Source: CAZEFK01 sp964511405
GTDB taxonomy: Bacteria > Pseudomonadota > Alphaproteobacteria > Elsterales > Elsteraceae
Length of the DNA: 17,739 nt
Direction: 5' to 3'
Assembly (NCBI GenBank): GCA_964511405.1
Contig: CAZEFK010000154.1
Coordinates: 1-17,739, forward strand
Shown here: positions 7,713 through 14,866 of the stretch, piece by piece
Layout: the number at the start of each line of letters is the position of its first letter
Position numbering within the stretch: position 1 is the stretch's first letter
Position numbers and translations under genes: made by a program
The notes under the pieces: generated by a model
Databases searched by the model: none
The model's input: the letters and a program-made list of their open reading frames with translations, nothing else
What the model was told of the DNA's origin: nothing

Positions 7713-8540
7713 ATGGCCGTGCTTCGTCGCACCTTCCTTCATCGCGCCGCCTTCGGACTGGCGGCCCTGGCCGCCGCCGGCCCGGCCGAGGCGGCCACCC
7801 ACGCCCGCCGGCGGCATGTCGCGGCACCGGCGATCCAGCCCAACCATCGCACCCAGGAACCGCGGGTCGTCGCGATCGACGCCGGGCATGGCGGCCGCGA
7901 TCCGGGCGCCATCGGCGTGCGCGGCACCTATGAGAAGCACATCACCATCCGGGTGGCGCGCGACCTCGCGCGCCGTCTGGACGGGAGCGGCCGCTACAAG
8001 GTGGTGATGACGCGCCAGAGCGATGCCTACATCCCGCTCACCGACCGGGTGCGGCTGGCGCGGGCGGGCCAGTCGGCGCTGTTCGTCAGCCTGCATGCCG
8101 ACAGCGTGCCGCATCCTGACGCCCGCGGCTTCTCGGTCTATACCCTGTCGGACAAGGCGTCGGACGCGCTGACGGCGGCCCTGGCCCAGCGCGAGAACGC
8201 CGTCGACAACCTGCAAGGGCTGGAGTTCCTGAAGCAGCCCAGGCCCGTGCGCACCATCCTGCTCGACCTGCTGCAGCGCGAGACCCGCAACAACTCGGCA
8301 CTGATGGCCCAGACCGTGGTCGAGACCCTGGCGGCCGAGTTGCACCCGCTCGACCATCCGCACCGGTCGGCCAACTTCGCGGTGCTGCGCGCGCCCGACG
8401 TGCCGTCGATCCTGGTCGAGATGGGCTTTCTGTCGAACCCCAAGGACGAGGCGCTGCTGAACCGGCAGAGCTATCAGACCGACGTCGCCCAGCGCATGGT
8501 CGTCGCGATCGACGAGTTCTTCGCCCACCCCAAGGCCTGA
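7713..8540 (+). CDS. N-acetylmuramoyl-L-alanine amidase (AmiC-type), Tat-exported
   Basis: Periplasmic zinc amidase of the Amidase_3 family that cleaves the amide bond between N-acetylmuramic acid and the stem peptide, normally to split septal peptidoglycan. From the ATG at 7713 (GGAG six bases upstream) it has 275 residues. The N terminus LRRTFLHRAAFG followed by an alanine-rich hydrophobic stretch ending PAEAA is a twin-arginine signal. The mature part has the expected metal ligands: H59 in DAGHGG, E74 in YEKHI, H128 in SLHADS, and the catalytic E236 in VEMGFLSN. There is no AMIN domain, so it is a short form with only a linker before the catalytic domain. An in-frame TTG at 7602 would add 37 residues in front of the signal and is rejected. 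It is convergent with the transporter operon, with only 11 bases between the stops. Confidence 0.93.
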   Translation: MAVLRRTFLHRAAFGLAALAAAGPAEAATHARRRHVAAPAIQPNHRTQEPRVVAIDAGHGGRDPGAIGVRGTYEKHITIRVARDLARRLDGSGRYKVVMTRQSDAYIPLTDRVRLARAGQSALFVSLHADSVPHPDARGFSVYTLSDKASDALTAALAQRENAVDNLQGLEFLKQPRPVRTILLDLLQRETRNNSALMAQTVVETLAAELHPLDHPHRSANFAVLRAPDVPSILVEMGFLSNPKDEALLNRQSYQTDVAQRMVVAIDEFFAHPKA

Positions 8541-8551
8541 GGCGGCGGCCC

Positions 8552-9535
8552 TCAATCCTGCTTCGAGCCCTTGACGAAGGGCACGCCGGCGGCCTTGGGC
8601 GGGGTCGCCCGGCCGACGAAGCCGGCCAGCAGCAGGATGGTCAGCACGTAGGGCAAAGCCTGGATCGCCTGCACCGGGATCTCGCCGATCCCGGGCAGTG
8701 CTGCGCCCTGCAGCCGGGCCTGGGCGGCATCGGTGAAGGCGAACAGCAGGCAGCCGACGAGGGTCGGCACCGGCCGCCACTTGCCGAAGATCAGCGCCGC
8801 CAGCGCCAGGTAGCCGCGACCGGCGGTCATGTCGCGCACGAAGCTGGCGCCCTGGGCGATCGACAGATAGCTGCCGGCGATGCCGCACAGCACGCCGCCC
8901 ACGGCCAGCGCCAGATAGCGCAGCCGGCCGACCGCGATCCCGGCGGCATCGACGGCGGCCGGGTTTTCGCCGGCCGCGCGCAGGCGCAGGCCGAAGCGCG
9001 TGCGGTAGACGAGGGCCGCCACCAGTGGCACCGCCGCCGCCGCGACATAGACCACCAGCGTCTGGTCCGAGACCACGCCCGAATAGAGCGGCCCGACCAC
9101 CGGGACCGGGCGCAACAGGTCGGCGAACGGCAGGGCCAGCGGCAGGAAGCGCGCAGTCGGCGCCACCGCCGGGGTCTGGCCACCCTGGGCGAACCAGGCC
9201 TGGGCCAGGGTCGGCGTGATCCCGGCCGCCAGTAGGTTGAGCGCCAGGCCGGAGACCACCTGGTTGCCGCGGAAGCTGACGCAGGCCAGGCCATGGAGCA
9301 GGCTCATCGCCACGGATACGACGATCCCGGCCAACAACCCGACCCAGGCCGAGCCGCTGGCCAGCGCCGCCGCGGCGGCGAAGAACGCAGCGGCCAGCAT
9401 CTTGCCTTCCAGGCCGATGTCGACCACGCCCGAGCGCTCGGCGAACAGGCCGGCATAGGCCGCCAGCACCAGCGGCGCCGCCAGCCGCAGGGTCGCGGAC
9501 AGCAGGCTGACCAGCAGCGCGCCGCCGTCGCCCAC
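8552..9535 (-). CDS. BMP-family ABC importer, second permease
   Basis: A 327-residue polytopic inner-membrane permease of the branched-chain-amino-acid-type permease superfamily (BPD_transp_2), in the branch paired with BMP/PnrA binding proteins for nucleoside-like solutes. The family motif is at residues 33-46 (ERSGVVDIGLEGKM), after a first hydrophobic helix. Alternating hydrophobic helices follow through the protein, with AAGENPAAVDAAGI in the cytoplasmic coupling loop and RGYLALAALIFGKWRP near the end. The best start is GTG at 9535 on the minus strand, directly abutting the TGA of the first permease, so the two are translationally coupled. It is the last gene of the importer operon and ends 11 bases from the convergent amidase gene. 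Confidence 0.92.
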   Translation of the reverse strand: MGDGGALLVSLLSATLRLAAPLVLAAYAGLFAERSGVVDIGLEGKMLAAAFFAAAAALASGSAWVGLLAGIVVSVAMSLLHGLACVSFRGNQVVSGLALNLLAAGITPTLAQAWFAQGGQTPAVAPTARFLPLALPFADLLRPVPVVGPLYSGVVSDQTLVVYVAAAAVPLVAALVYRTRFGLRLRAAGENPAAVDAAGIAVGRLRYLALAVGGVLCGIAGSYLSIAQGASFVRDMTAGRGYLALAALIFGKWRPVPTLVGCLLFAFTDAAQARLQGAALPGIGEIPVQAIQALPYVLTILLLAGFVGRATPPKAAGVPFVKGSKQD

Positions 9536-10642
9536 TCAGCCCTCCGCGGCGAGCGGCACCGGCGCCGCCCGGAACAGGGCGGCCAGCGCTGGCCGGAACA
9601 GGTTCTCCAGGGCGCCGCAGAACAGGATCACCAGACCCTGGATCACCACCACCATGTCGCGCGTGACCTGGGGCATGTCGAACGACAGTTCGGCGCCGCC
9701 CTGGTACAGCGCACCGAACAGCACGGCCGCCAGCACCACGCCCACCGCGTGGTTGCGCCCGATCAGCGCCACGGCGATGCCGCAGAAGCCGGCGCCGCCC
9801 GCCAGATCCAGGATGATCCGGTGCTGCACGCCCAGCAATTCGTTGACCGCCATCAGCCCGGCCAGCGCGCCCGACAGCGCCATCGCGGTCACCACCATCC
9901 GGCCGACGCGGATGCCGGCATATTCGGCCGCCGCCGGATTGCGCCCCAGCACCCGCAGCTCATAGCCCCAGCGCGTGTGCCAGACCGCGACATGAACCAC
10001 GGCGGCCACCGCCAGGGCCAGGACAAAGGCCAGGTTGAGCGGCGACGGCGGGATCGTCCAGCCAAGGCCGGCGGCCATGTCGGCGACCGACGGCAGCCAG
10101 CCGACCGCCGTGAAGGTGCGGCTTTCCGGGTTCTGCTGGCCCGGCGCGATCAGCACTTCGACCAGCAGATAGGTCATCAGCGCCGAGGCGATGAAATTGA
10201 ACAGGATGGTGGTGATCACGACATGGCTGCCGCGATAGGCCTGCAGATAGCCCGGCACCACCGCCCAGGCCGCGCCGAAGGCGGCGCCGGCGACCATCGT
10301 GGCCGGCAGCACCGCCCACCAGGGCCACCCCGACAGCGCCAGCGCGACCAGCCCGACACCCAGGCCACCGACATAGGCCTGACCTTCGCCGCCGATGTTG
10401 AACAGCCCGCCGTGGAACGCCAGGGCAACCGCCAGGCCCGTGAAGATGAAGTTGGTCGCGTAGTACAGCGTGAAGCCCAGCTGCTCGGGTCCGCCGAAGG
10501 CGCCGGCCAGCAGCAGCCCGATCGCCTGAACCGGGTCGGCGCCGATCAGCCAGACCACGGCGCCGGTCAGCGCCAGCGCCGCCAGGATGTTGAGGACCGG
10601 CAGCAGCCCCACCGTCACCCAGCGCGGCAACGGATCGGTCAT
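9536..10642 (-). CDS. BMP-family ABC importer, first permease
   Basis: A 368-residue inner-membrane permease, partner of the downstream permease in a heterodimeric channel. It starts at the ATG at 10642 on the minus strand, which overlaps the ATPase stop (ATGA). The reading frame is open for a further 394 codons upstream, but that is antisense-frame shadow of the ATPase gene. A hydrophobic helix near residues 9-30 precedes the typical FNIGGEGQAYVGG motif at about 79-91. The cytoplasmic loop contains VLGRNPAAAEYAGIRVGRM, and GGAGFCGIAVALIGRNH lies at about 281-297, followed by a last pair of membrane segments. This is the longer member of the permease pair, as usual in PnrC/PnrD-like or YufP/YufQ-like systems. 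Confidence 0.92.
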   Translation of the reverse strand: MTDPLPRWVTVGLLPVLNILAALALTGAVVWLIGADPVQAIGLLLAGAFGGPEQLGFTLYYATNFIFTGLAVALAFHGGLFNIGGEGQAYVGGLGVGLVALALSGWPWWAVLPATMVAGAAFGAAWAVVPGYLQAYRGSHVVITTILFNFIASALMTYLLVEVLIAPGQQNPESRTFTAVGWLPSVADMAAGLGWTIPPSPLNLAFVLALAVAAVVHVAVWHTRWGYELRVLGRNPAAAEYAGIRVGRMVVTAMALSGALAGLMAVNELLGVQHRIILDLAGGAGFCGIAVALIGRNHAVGVVLAAVLFGALYQGGAELSFDMPQVTRDMVVVIQGLVILFCGALENLFRPALAALFRAAPVPLAAEG

Positions 10643-12156
10643 GCCGGCGCCGCCATGCCCGCCATCATCAGCCCCAGCCGGCGTTCGGTCGCCTCGGCGC
10701 GCGGCAGTTCGCCGGCCAGGGCGCCGCAGGCCATGACCAGGATGCGGTCGGCCAGCGCCAGGATCTCGTCCAGCTCGGCCGAGACCAGCAGCACGGCCTT
10801 GCCCGCCTGGCGCAGCGCCGCCAGCCGGCCATGGATGAACTCGATGGCGCCGATGTCGACGCCACGGGTCGGCTGGCCGACCAGCAGGATGTCGGGGTCG
10901 CCGTCGATCTCGCGGGCCAGCACCAGCTTCTGCTGGTTGCCGCCGGACTGCAGGCCGGCGCGCAGCTTGCAGTCGCGCGGCCGGACGTCGAACCGGTCCA
11001 GCTTGTCGCGGCAGGACGCCAGGATGCGTTGGGCGCTCAAGAACGGCCCGCGGCCGTAGCGCGACGCCCGCTGATAGCCCAGGATCGAGTTGTCGGCGAC
11101 CGGCATGCTGGCGACCAGCCCGCGCCGCAGCCGGTCCTCGGGGACATGGGCGACGCCCAGCGCCCGCACGGCGTCGGCGCCCGCCGGCAGCGGCCGGCCG
11201 TCGACCAGGATGCGGCCGGCGCTCAGGGGCCTGAGGCCGGCCAGCGCCTCCAGCAGCTCGGACTGGCCGTTGCCGGCGACCCCGGCGATGCCGACGATCT
11301 CGCCGCCCCGCAGCGAAAAGCTGACGTCGCGGACGCGCACCACCCCGGCGGTGTCGACCACGGTTGCCCGGTCGACGGTCAGGCGGACCGGCCCAAGCGC
11401 CGCGGCGGTGGCGGCCGGCGCCGCCACGGTGCGGCCGACCATCAGCTCGGCCAGGCGCGCGGGCGTGACCTCGGCGATCGGGAAGGTCCCGACCACCGCC
11501 CCCTGGCGCATGACCGTGACGCGGTCGGCCGCGGCCATCACCTCGCGCAGCTTGTGGGTGATCAGGATGACGGTCTTGCCCTGGGCGCGCAGCGCCGCCA
11601 GCACCCGGAACAGGTTGTCGGCCTCCTGCGGCGTCAGCACCGCGGTCGGCTCGTCCAGGATCAGGATCTCGGCGCCGCGGTCCAGCGCCTTCAGGATCTC
11701 GACCCGCTGCCGGGCGCCGACCGGCAGGTCGGCGACCACGGCGTCGGGCTCGACCGCCAGGCCATAGTCGGCCGCCAGCCGCAGCAGGCGGTCGCGCGCG
11801 GCCGCGCGCCGCGCCGGCAGCCACGCGCCGCCCTCGGCGCCCAGCATCGCGTTCTCCAGCACCGAGAACGGCTCGACCAGCATGAAGTGCTGGTGGACCA
11901 TGCCGATGCCGCAGCGGATGGCGTCGGCGCTGTCGGCGATCGCCACCGGTCGGCCGCCGACCCGGATGTCGCCGGCGTCCGCGCGCACCATGCCGTACAC
12001 GATGTTCATCAGCGTCGACTTGCCGGCGCCGTTCTCGCCGACGATCGCGTGGATGCTGCCGGCGGCCACGCTCACCGAGACGGCGCGGTTGGCATGGACC
12101 GCGCCGAACCGCTTCTCGATGCCGACCAGCTCCAGCGCCGGCGCGGCGGCCGCCAT
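10639..12156 (-). CDS. BMP-family ABC importer, double ATP-binding protein
   Basis: A 505-residue cytosolic energy subunit with two fused ABC ATPase domains, the architecture of sugar and nucleoside importers (RbsA/MglA, YufO). Domain 1 is complete: Walker A GENGAGKST at 40-48, Q-loop QHFMLVE from 89, the degenerate signature LPVGARQ at 144-150 common in this family, Walker B ILILDEP at 164-170 and switch histidine H201. Domain 2 has the family's degenerate Walker A (GVAGNGQS, 292-299), a good signature (LQSGGNQQ, 402-409) and VGQPTRGVD at 426-434 in place of a standard Walker B/D-loop. Hydrolysis is therefore probably asymmetric. I prefer the ATG at 12156; a TTG at 12168 would add four residues. 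It begins 14 bases after the binding-protein stop and overlaps the first permease by four bases. Confidence 0.93.
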   Translation of the reverse strand: MAAAAPALELVGIEKRFGAVHANRAVSVSVAAGSIHAIVGENGAGKSTLMNIVYGMVRADAGDIRVGGRPVAIADSADAIRCGIGMVHQHFMLVEPFSVLENAMLGAEGGAWLPARRAAARDRLLRLAADYGLAVEPDAVVADLPVGARQRVEILKALDRGAEILILDEPTAVLTPQEADNLFRVLAALRAQGKTVILITHKLREVMAAADRVTVMRQGAVVGTFPIAEVTPARLAELMVGRTVAAPAATAAALGPVRLTVDRATVVDTAGVVRVRDVSFSLRGGEIVGIAGVAGNGQSELLEALAGLRPLSAGRILVDGRPLPAGADAVRALGVAHVPEDRLRRGLVASMPVADNSILGYQRASRYGRGPFLSAQRILASCRDKLDRFDVRPRDCKLRAGLQSGGNQQKLVLAREIDGDPDILLVGQPTRGVDIGAIEFIHGRLAALRQAGKAVLLVSAELDEILALADRILVMACGALAGELPRAEATERRLGLMMAGMAAPA

Positions 12157-12170
12157 CGTCAGGTCCAAGC

Positions 12171-13178
12171 TTAGTTTACGGGGCAGCTATTGCCGGCCCG
12201 GTAGTCGACCACGGACAGCTTGCCGGCGATGATCGCCGCCTTCGCCTGGTCGACCTTGGCCTTCATGTCTGCCGTGATCAGCGCCTTGTTGTTGTCGTCG
12301 AGCGCATAGTCGACCCCGTTTTCCTTGAGGCCCAGCGAGTGGACGCCAGCTTTCCAGGTCCCGTCCTTGGCGCTCTTGAACGCCTCGTAGGTGGCGTTGT
12401 CGACGCGCTTCATCATCGAGGTCAGGACACTGCCCGGATAGAGGTAGTTCTGGTTGGAATCGACCCCGATCGAATATTTGCCGGCATCCTTGGCCGCCTG
12501 CAGCACGCCCAGGCCGCTGGAGCCGGCGGCGGCGAACACGACGTCGGCGCCACGGTCGAACTGGCTGCGCGCGAGCTCGACGCCGCGGGTGGGATCGCTG
12601 AACGCCGCCGGCGTGGTGCCGATCATGTTCTGCAGCACCTCGGCTGAGGCGTTGGCATGGCGCACGCCCTGGGCGTAGCCGCACCCGAAGGCGCGGATCA
12701 GCGGGATGTCCATGCCGCCGACGAAGCCGACCTTGCCGGTCTTGCTCTTCAGGGCCGCCACCATGCCGACCAGGAACGAGCCCTCCTGCTCGCGGAACAG
12801 CACCGACTGCACGTTGGGCGCCTCGACGGCGCTGTCGATCAGGGTGAATTTCACCTTCGGAAACTCGGGCGCCACCTTTTCGACCGCCGAGCGGTGCGAG
12901 AAGCCGACCGCCACGATCACCGTGGCGCCGCGCCGAGCGAGCTGCCGCAGCGCCTGCTCGCGCTGGCTCTCGGCCATGACCTCGAAGTCGCGATAGGCGA
13001 CGCCGGTCTCCTTCTTGAAGCGCTCGGCGCCGTTGTAGGCGGCCTCGTTGAACGACTTGTCGAACTTGCCGCCGACGTCATAGACCACCGCCGGCACCAC
13101 ATCGGCCGCCACGGCCGGGCCGGCCAGGAGCGCCAAGGCCAGGGCGGCCGCCGCTCCCGTCGTCCAAGTCTTGCCCAT
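12171..13178 (-). CDS. BMP-family substrate-binding protein
   Basis: A 335-residue periplasmic binding protein of the basic-membrane-protein/PnrA family, which captures purine nucleosides or related solutes for the adjacent ABC importer. The start is the ATG at 13178 on the minus strand, preceded by a strong purine-rich site (GGGAGAGGGG). The frame stays open 56 codons further upstream, but that stretch lacks a signal and is rejected. Residues 1-24 form a signal peptide cut by signal peptidase I near AVA-A. There is no lipobox, so the mature protein is soluble rather than lipid-anchored as in PnrA or Med. Typical motifs are VYDVGGKFDKSFNE (33-45), GFSHRSAVEKVAPEFP, LIDS and GVDSNQ near 238. 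The substrate cannot be fixed from sequence: no nucleoside enzyme lies beside it. It is the first gene of the four-gene operon. Confidence 0.93.
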   Translation of the reverse strand: MGKTWTTGAAAALALALLAGPAVAADVVPAVVYDVGGKFDKSFNEAAYNGAERFKKETGVAYRDFEVMAESQREQALRQLARRGATVIVAVGFSHRSAVEKVAPEFPKVKFTLIDSAVEAPNVQSVLFREQEGSFLVGMVAALKSKTGKVGFVGGMDIPLIRAFGCGYAQGVRHANASAEVLQNMIGTTPAAFSDPTRGVELARSQFDRGADVVFAAAGSSGLGVLQAAKDAGKYSIGVDSNQNYLYPGSVLTSMMKRVDNATYEAFKSAKDGTWKAGVHSLGLKENGVDYALDDNNKALITADMKAKVDQAKAAIIAGKLSVVDYRAGNSCPVN

Positions 13179-13397
13179 GCGCACCCCTCTCCCCCGCGAC
13201 ATGTCCCGCTCCGCATTACGACCGAGGACCGGCGCATCTGCAACTGCTTGATGTCGAACATGTGACAGCGGGCACCACTCCCGGATTCGCAGTCCGCTCC
13301 ATTCGTCACATAATTCGCTCAATTCCGCGATTGCCGGATCGCGCAATCTATAGTTTGATCACCGCCAATGATAGTATCGCCGTAAGCGGATACGTAC
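13179..13397. other. Divergent intergenic region with regulatory-looking sequence
   Basis: These 219 bases lie between the start of the importer operon (minus strand) and the first lipoprotein gene (plus strand) and must hold promoters in both directions. The part from about 13300 to 13380 is distinctly AT-rich compared with the rest of the window. I found no pair of consensus -35/-10 boxes with proper spacing in either direction. The clearest signals are the dyad at 13329-13348 and a TATAGT box directly after it. Confidence 0.6.
13329..13354. promoter_or_regulatory. Operator-like dyad next to a -10-like box
   Basis: GATTGC at 13329-13334 and GCAATC at 13343-13348 form an inverted repeat with a central GATC, pattern GATTGC-NN-GATC-NN-GCAATC (16 of 20 bases symmetric). 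TATAGT at 13349-13354 follows at once on the plus strand and resembles a -10 element with no recognisable -35, so the dyad would sit where a -35 box is expected. This looks like a binding site for a dimeric regulator of the lipoprotein operon, the divergent importer operon, or both. The regulator is unknown. Confidence 0.35.
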
Positions 13398-13940
13398 ATG
13401 ATCAAGGTGTGGTTGCGGACAGCCAGCGTATTGACGCTCGTCTTCCTGGCAGCGTGCCAGGCCCAGGACCCCAACAAGGCGGCGCTCGAAATCGGAGCAC
13501 CACCGGCGGCGGCAGTGGCGCAACGGGCCCTGGAAGCACGCCGCTACGGCACCGCCGACGACAGGGCGCTGCTGGCGGCGGCCACCCAGACGCTCCAGGA
13601 CCTCGGCTTCACCATCACGGAGTCGGCCGCGCCGGTCGGCGTCCTGGTCGGCTCCAAGCAGCGCGACGCCACCGAGGCCAAGCAGGTCGTCGGCGCCATC
13701 CTCGTCGGGGCGTTGTTGGGCGTCCACCTCGCGGTCGATACCGACCAGACGATCAACGTCACCCTCGTCGCGACGCCGATCGAGGGAGCCGGCCAAGTCG
13801 AAGTCCGGGTCGCGTTCGACCGGACCGTGCGCAGCAGCAACGGCGCGTGGCGTGCCGAGCTGCTTCAGGATCCTGCGCTCTACCAACAGTTCTTCCAGAA
13901 GCTGTCGGCCGGCGTCCAGATGGAGGCCCAGGCGATATGA
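13398..13940 (+). CDS. Lipoprotein A1, LQDLGF family
   Basis: A 180-residue predicted outer-membrane lipoprotein. The signal peptide ends in the lipobox LAAC with Cys20 as the lipidation site; the +2 residue is Gln, so the inner-membrane Asp signal is absent. The mature protein has the core shared with three neighbours: RRYGTAD, then a helix leading into LQDLGFTITES, then GVLVGSKQRDATEAKQ. An A-type-specific hydrophobic stretch follows (residues about 98-110, VVGAILVGALLGV), then beta-rich sequence (INVTLVATP, QVEVRVAFDRTVR) and the C-terminal motif DPALYQQFFQKLS. I recognise the pattern only as a type of uncharacterised proteobacterial lipoprotein and assign no function. It is the first gene of a five-lipoprotein operon; its TGA overlaps the ATG of the next gene. 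Confidence 0.85.
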   Translation: MIKVWLRTASVLTLVFLAACQAQDPNKAALEIGAPPAAAVAQRALEARRYGTADDRALLAAATQTLQDLGFTITESAAPVGVLVGSKQRDATEAKQVVGAILVGALLGVHLAVDTDQTINVTLVATPIEGAGQVEVRVAFDRTVRSSNGAWRAELLQDPALYQQFFQKLSAGVQMEAQAI

Positions 13941-14413
13941 GCACCCGTAGCTGGATCGCCCTCTTGGTCTGCGCCGCCGCCGCCGCCGGATGCACCCCGA
14001 CCCAGGTCACCGAAGTGGCCAGCACCAAGCCGGCCGTCGAGCTGCGGGCGATGCAGACCCGCCTGTTCGACACGCCGGACCAGACAAAGACGCTGCGGGC
14101 GGTGATCGCGACCTGCCAGGACCTCGGCTACACGCTGGAAAAGGTCGAGCCGACCGCCGGCACGGTCTCGGCGGTCAAGCTCAACCGCCTGCATGTCACC
14201 GCGACGGTGATGCCGCGCGGCACGGCGCAGATGGCGGTGCGCGCCAACGCGCTGATCATGATGCCGGGCCTGAAGAACACGCAGGTGGACGACCCCGGGT
14301 TTTACCAGCGCGACTTCTTCGAGCCGCTGGCCAAGGCCATGGTTCTCGAGGCCCATCCGGAGCCGACCGAGGCTGCCGCACTGCCGGCTGCGCCCCAAAG
14401 CCCGGCGCCGTGA
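13937..14413 (+). CDS. Lipoprotein B1, LQDLGF family
   Basis: A 158-residue lipoprotein whose ATG overlaps the A1 stop (ATGA). The lipobox is AAGC with Cys19 and Thr at +2, predicting outer-membrane sorting. The B-type core reads VELRAMQTRLFDTPDQTKTLR, then QDLGYTLEKVEPTAGTVSAVK, then short beta strands (HVTATVMPRG, AQMAVRANA), then DPGFYQRDFFEPLAKAMVLEA. It lacks the hydrophobic insert of A1. A proline/alanine-rich tail of about 18 residues (PEPTEAAALPAAPQSPAP) extends past the conserved motif and is absent from its paralogue B2; it may be a flexible linker. The nearest relative in the window is the protein encoded at 15424-15852. Function unknown. Confidence 0.83.
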   Translation: MSTRSWIALLVCAAAAAGCTPTQVTEVASTKPAVELRAMQTRLFDTPDQTKTLRAVIATCQDLGYTLEKVEPTAGTVSAVKLNRLHVTATVMPRGTAQMAVRANALIMMPGLKNTQVDDPGFYQRDFFEPLAKAMVLEAHPEPTEAAALPAAPQSPAP

Positions 14414-14448
14414 CGGTCCGCCAGTCCACCCCGCGAGCAGGTGCATCG

Positions 14449-14853
14449 ATGCGTATCCTCTTCATTGCCTGCGCCGCCCTGTGCGTGTCGGCGTGCACCA
14501 ACGCCGCCGACCAGGCGGCCCAGGTCCGGCAGGCGCAGGACCAGAAGCTGACGCTCGGCCAGGTCCAGCGCGAGATCCGCGTCGGCATGAGCGGGGCCGA
14601 AGTGACCCAGGTGCTGGGCGCGCCCAATATGGTCACCACCGACGAAAAGCGGCAGGAGACCTGGGTTTGGGACAAGGTTTCGACCGACAGCGCCTATTCC
14701 AGCAATTCCGGCGGCATCGGCATCCTGTTCCTGGGCGGCGTCCATGGCAGCAGCGGCGCGTCGAGCGTGTCGCAGCGGACGCTGACGGTCATCGTGAAGT
14801 TCGACCAGGACCAGCGCGTGCGCGACTTTGCTTACCGCTCCAGCAGCTTCTGA
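14449..14853 (+). CDS. BamE/SmpA-OmlA-like outer-membrane lipoprotein
   Basis: A 134-residue lipoprotein. Lipobox VSAC with Cys16 and Thr at +2 predicts outer-membrane sorting. The mature part matches the SmpA/OmlA (BamE-like) domain: LTLGQVQREIRVGMSGAEV, then the hallmark VLGAPN turn, then ETWVWDKV, then a glycine/serine-rich loop (SSNSGGIGILFLGG), then a final strand TVIVKFDQDQRVRDFAYRSS. BamE itself stabilises the BAM complex that inserts outer-membrane proteins, but many SmpA/OmlA-domain lipoproteins are not BamE. The embedding here, between two pairs of unrelated lipoproteins, suggests a paralogue with another partner. The ATG at 14449 sits after GAGCAGG. It lies 35 bases after B1 and 13 bases before A2, so it is part of the same transcript. 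Confidence 0.85.
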   Translation: MRILFIACAALCVSACTNAADQAAQVRQAQDQKLTLGQVQREIRVGMSGAEVTQVLGAPNMVTTDEKRQETWVWDKVSTDSAYSSNSGGIGILFLGGVHGSSGASSVSQRTLTVIVKFDQDQRVRDFAYRSSSF

Positions 14854-14866
14854 CGGCGGCCCGGCG

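Noticed and set aside
8567..8582. Hairpin GCCCTT-GACG-AAGGGC as a terminator between amidase and importer operon
   Set aside because: It lies in the coding end of the second permease, has a 6-bp stem and no T-run in either direction.
10643..11824. N-terminal extension of the first permease to a 762-residue protein
   Set aside because: The extra part is an alternate frame of the ATPase gene and reads as Arg/Gly/Pro-rich. The ATG at 10642 overlaps the ATPase stop and gives a normal permease length.
9293..12174. Long plus-strand open frames (588 and 447 codons) opposite the importer genes
   Set aside because: Low-complexity His/Gln/Arg/Gly-rich translations without motifs, opposite conserved ABC ATPase and permease sequence. 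Shadow frames.
13179..13346. Longer binding-protein start upstream of 13178
   Set aside because: The added residues do not form a signal peptide, and the ATG at 13178 has a strong ribosome-binding site followed by a textbook signal.
13262..13936. N-terminal extension of lipoprotein B1 through the A1 gene
   Set aside because: The frame is open by chance across A1. The ATG at 13937 overlaps the A1 stop and begins a lipoprotein signal.
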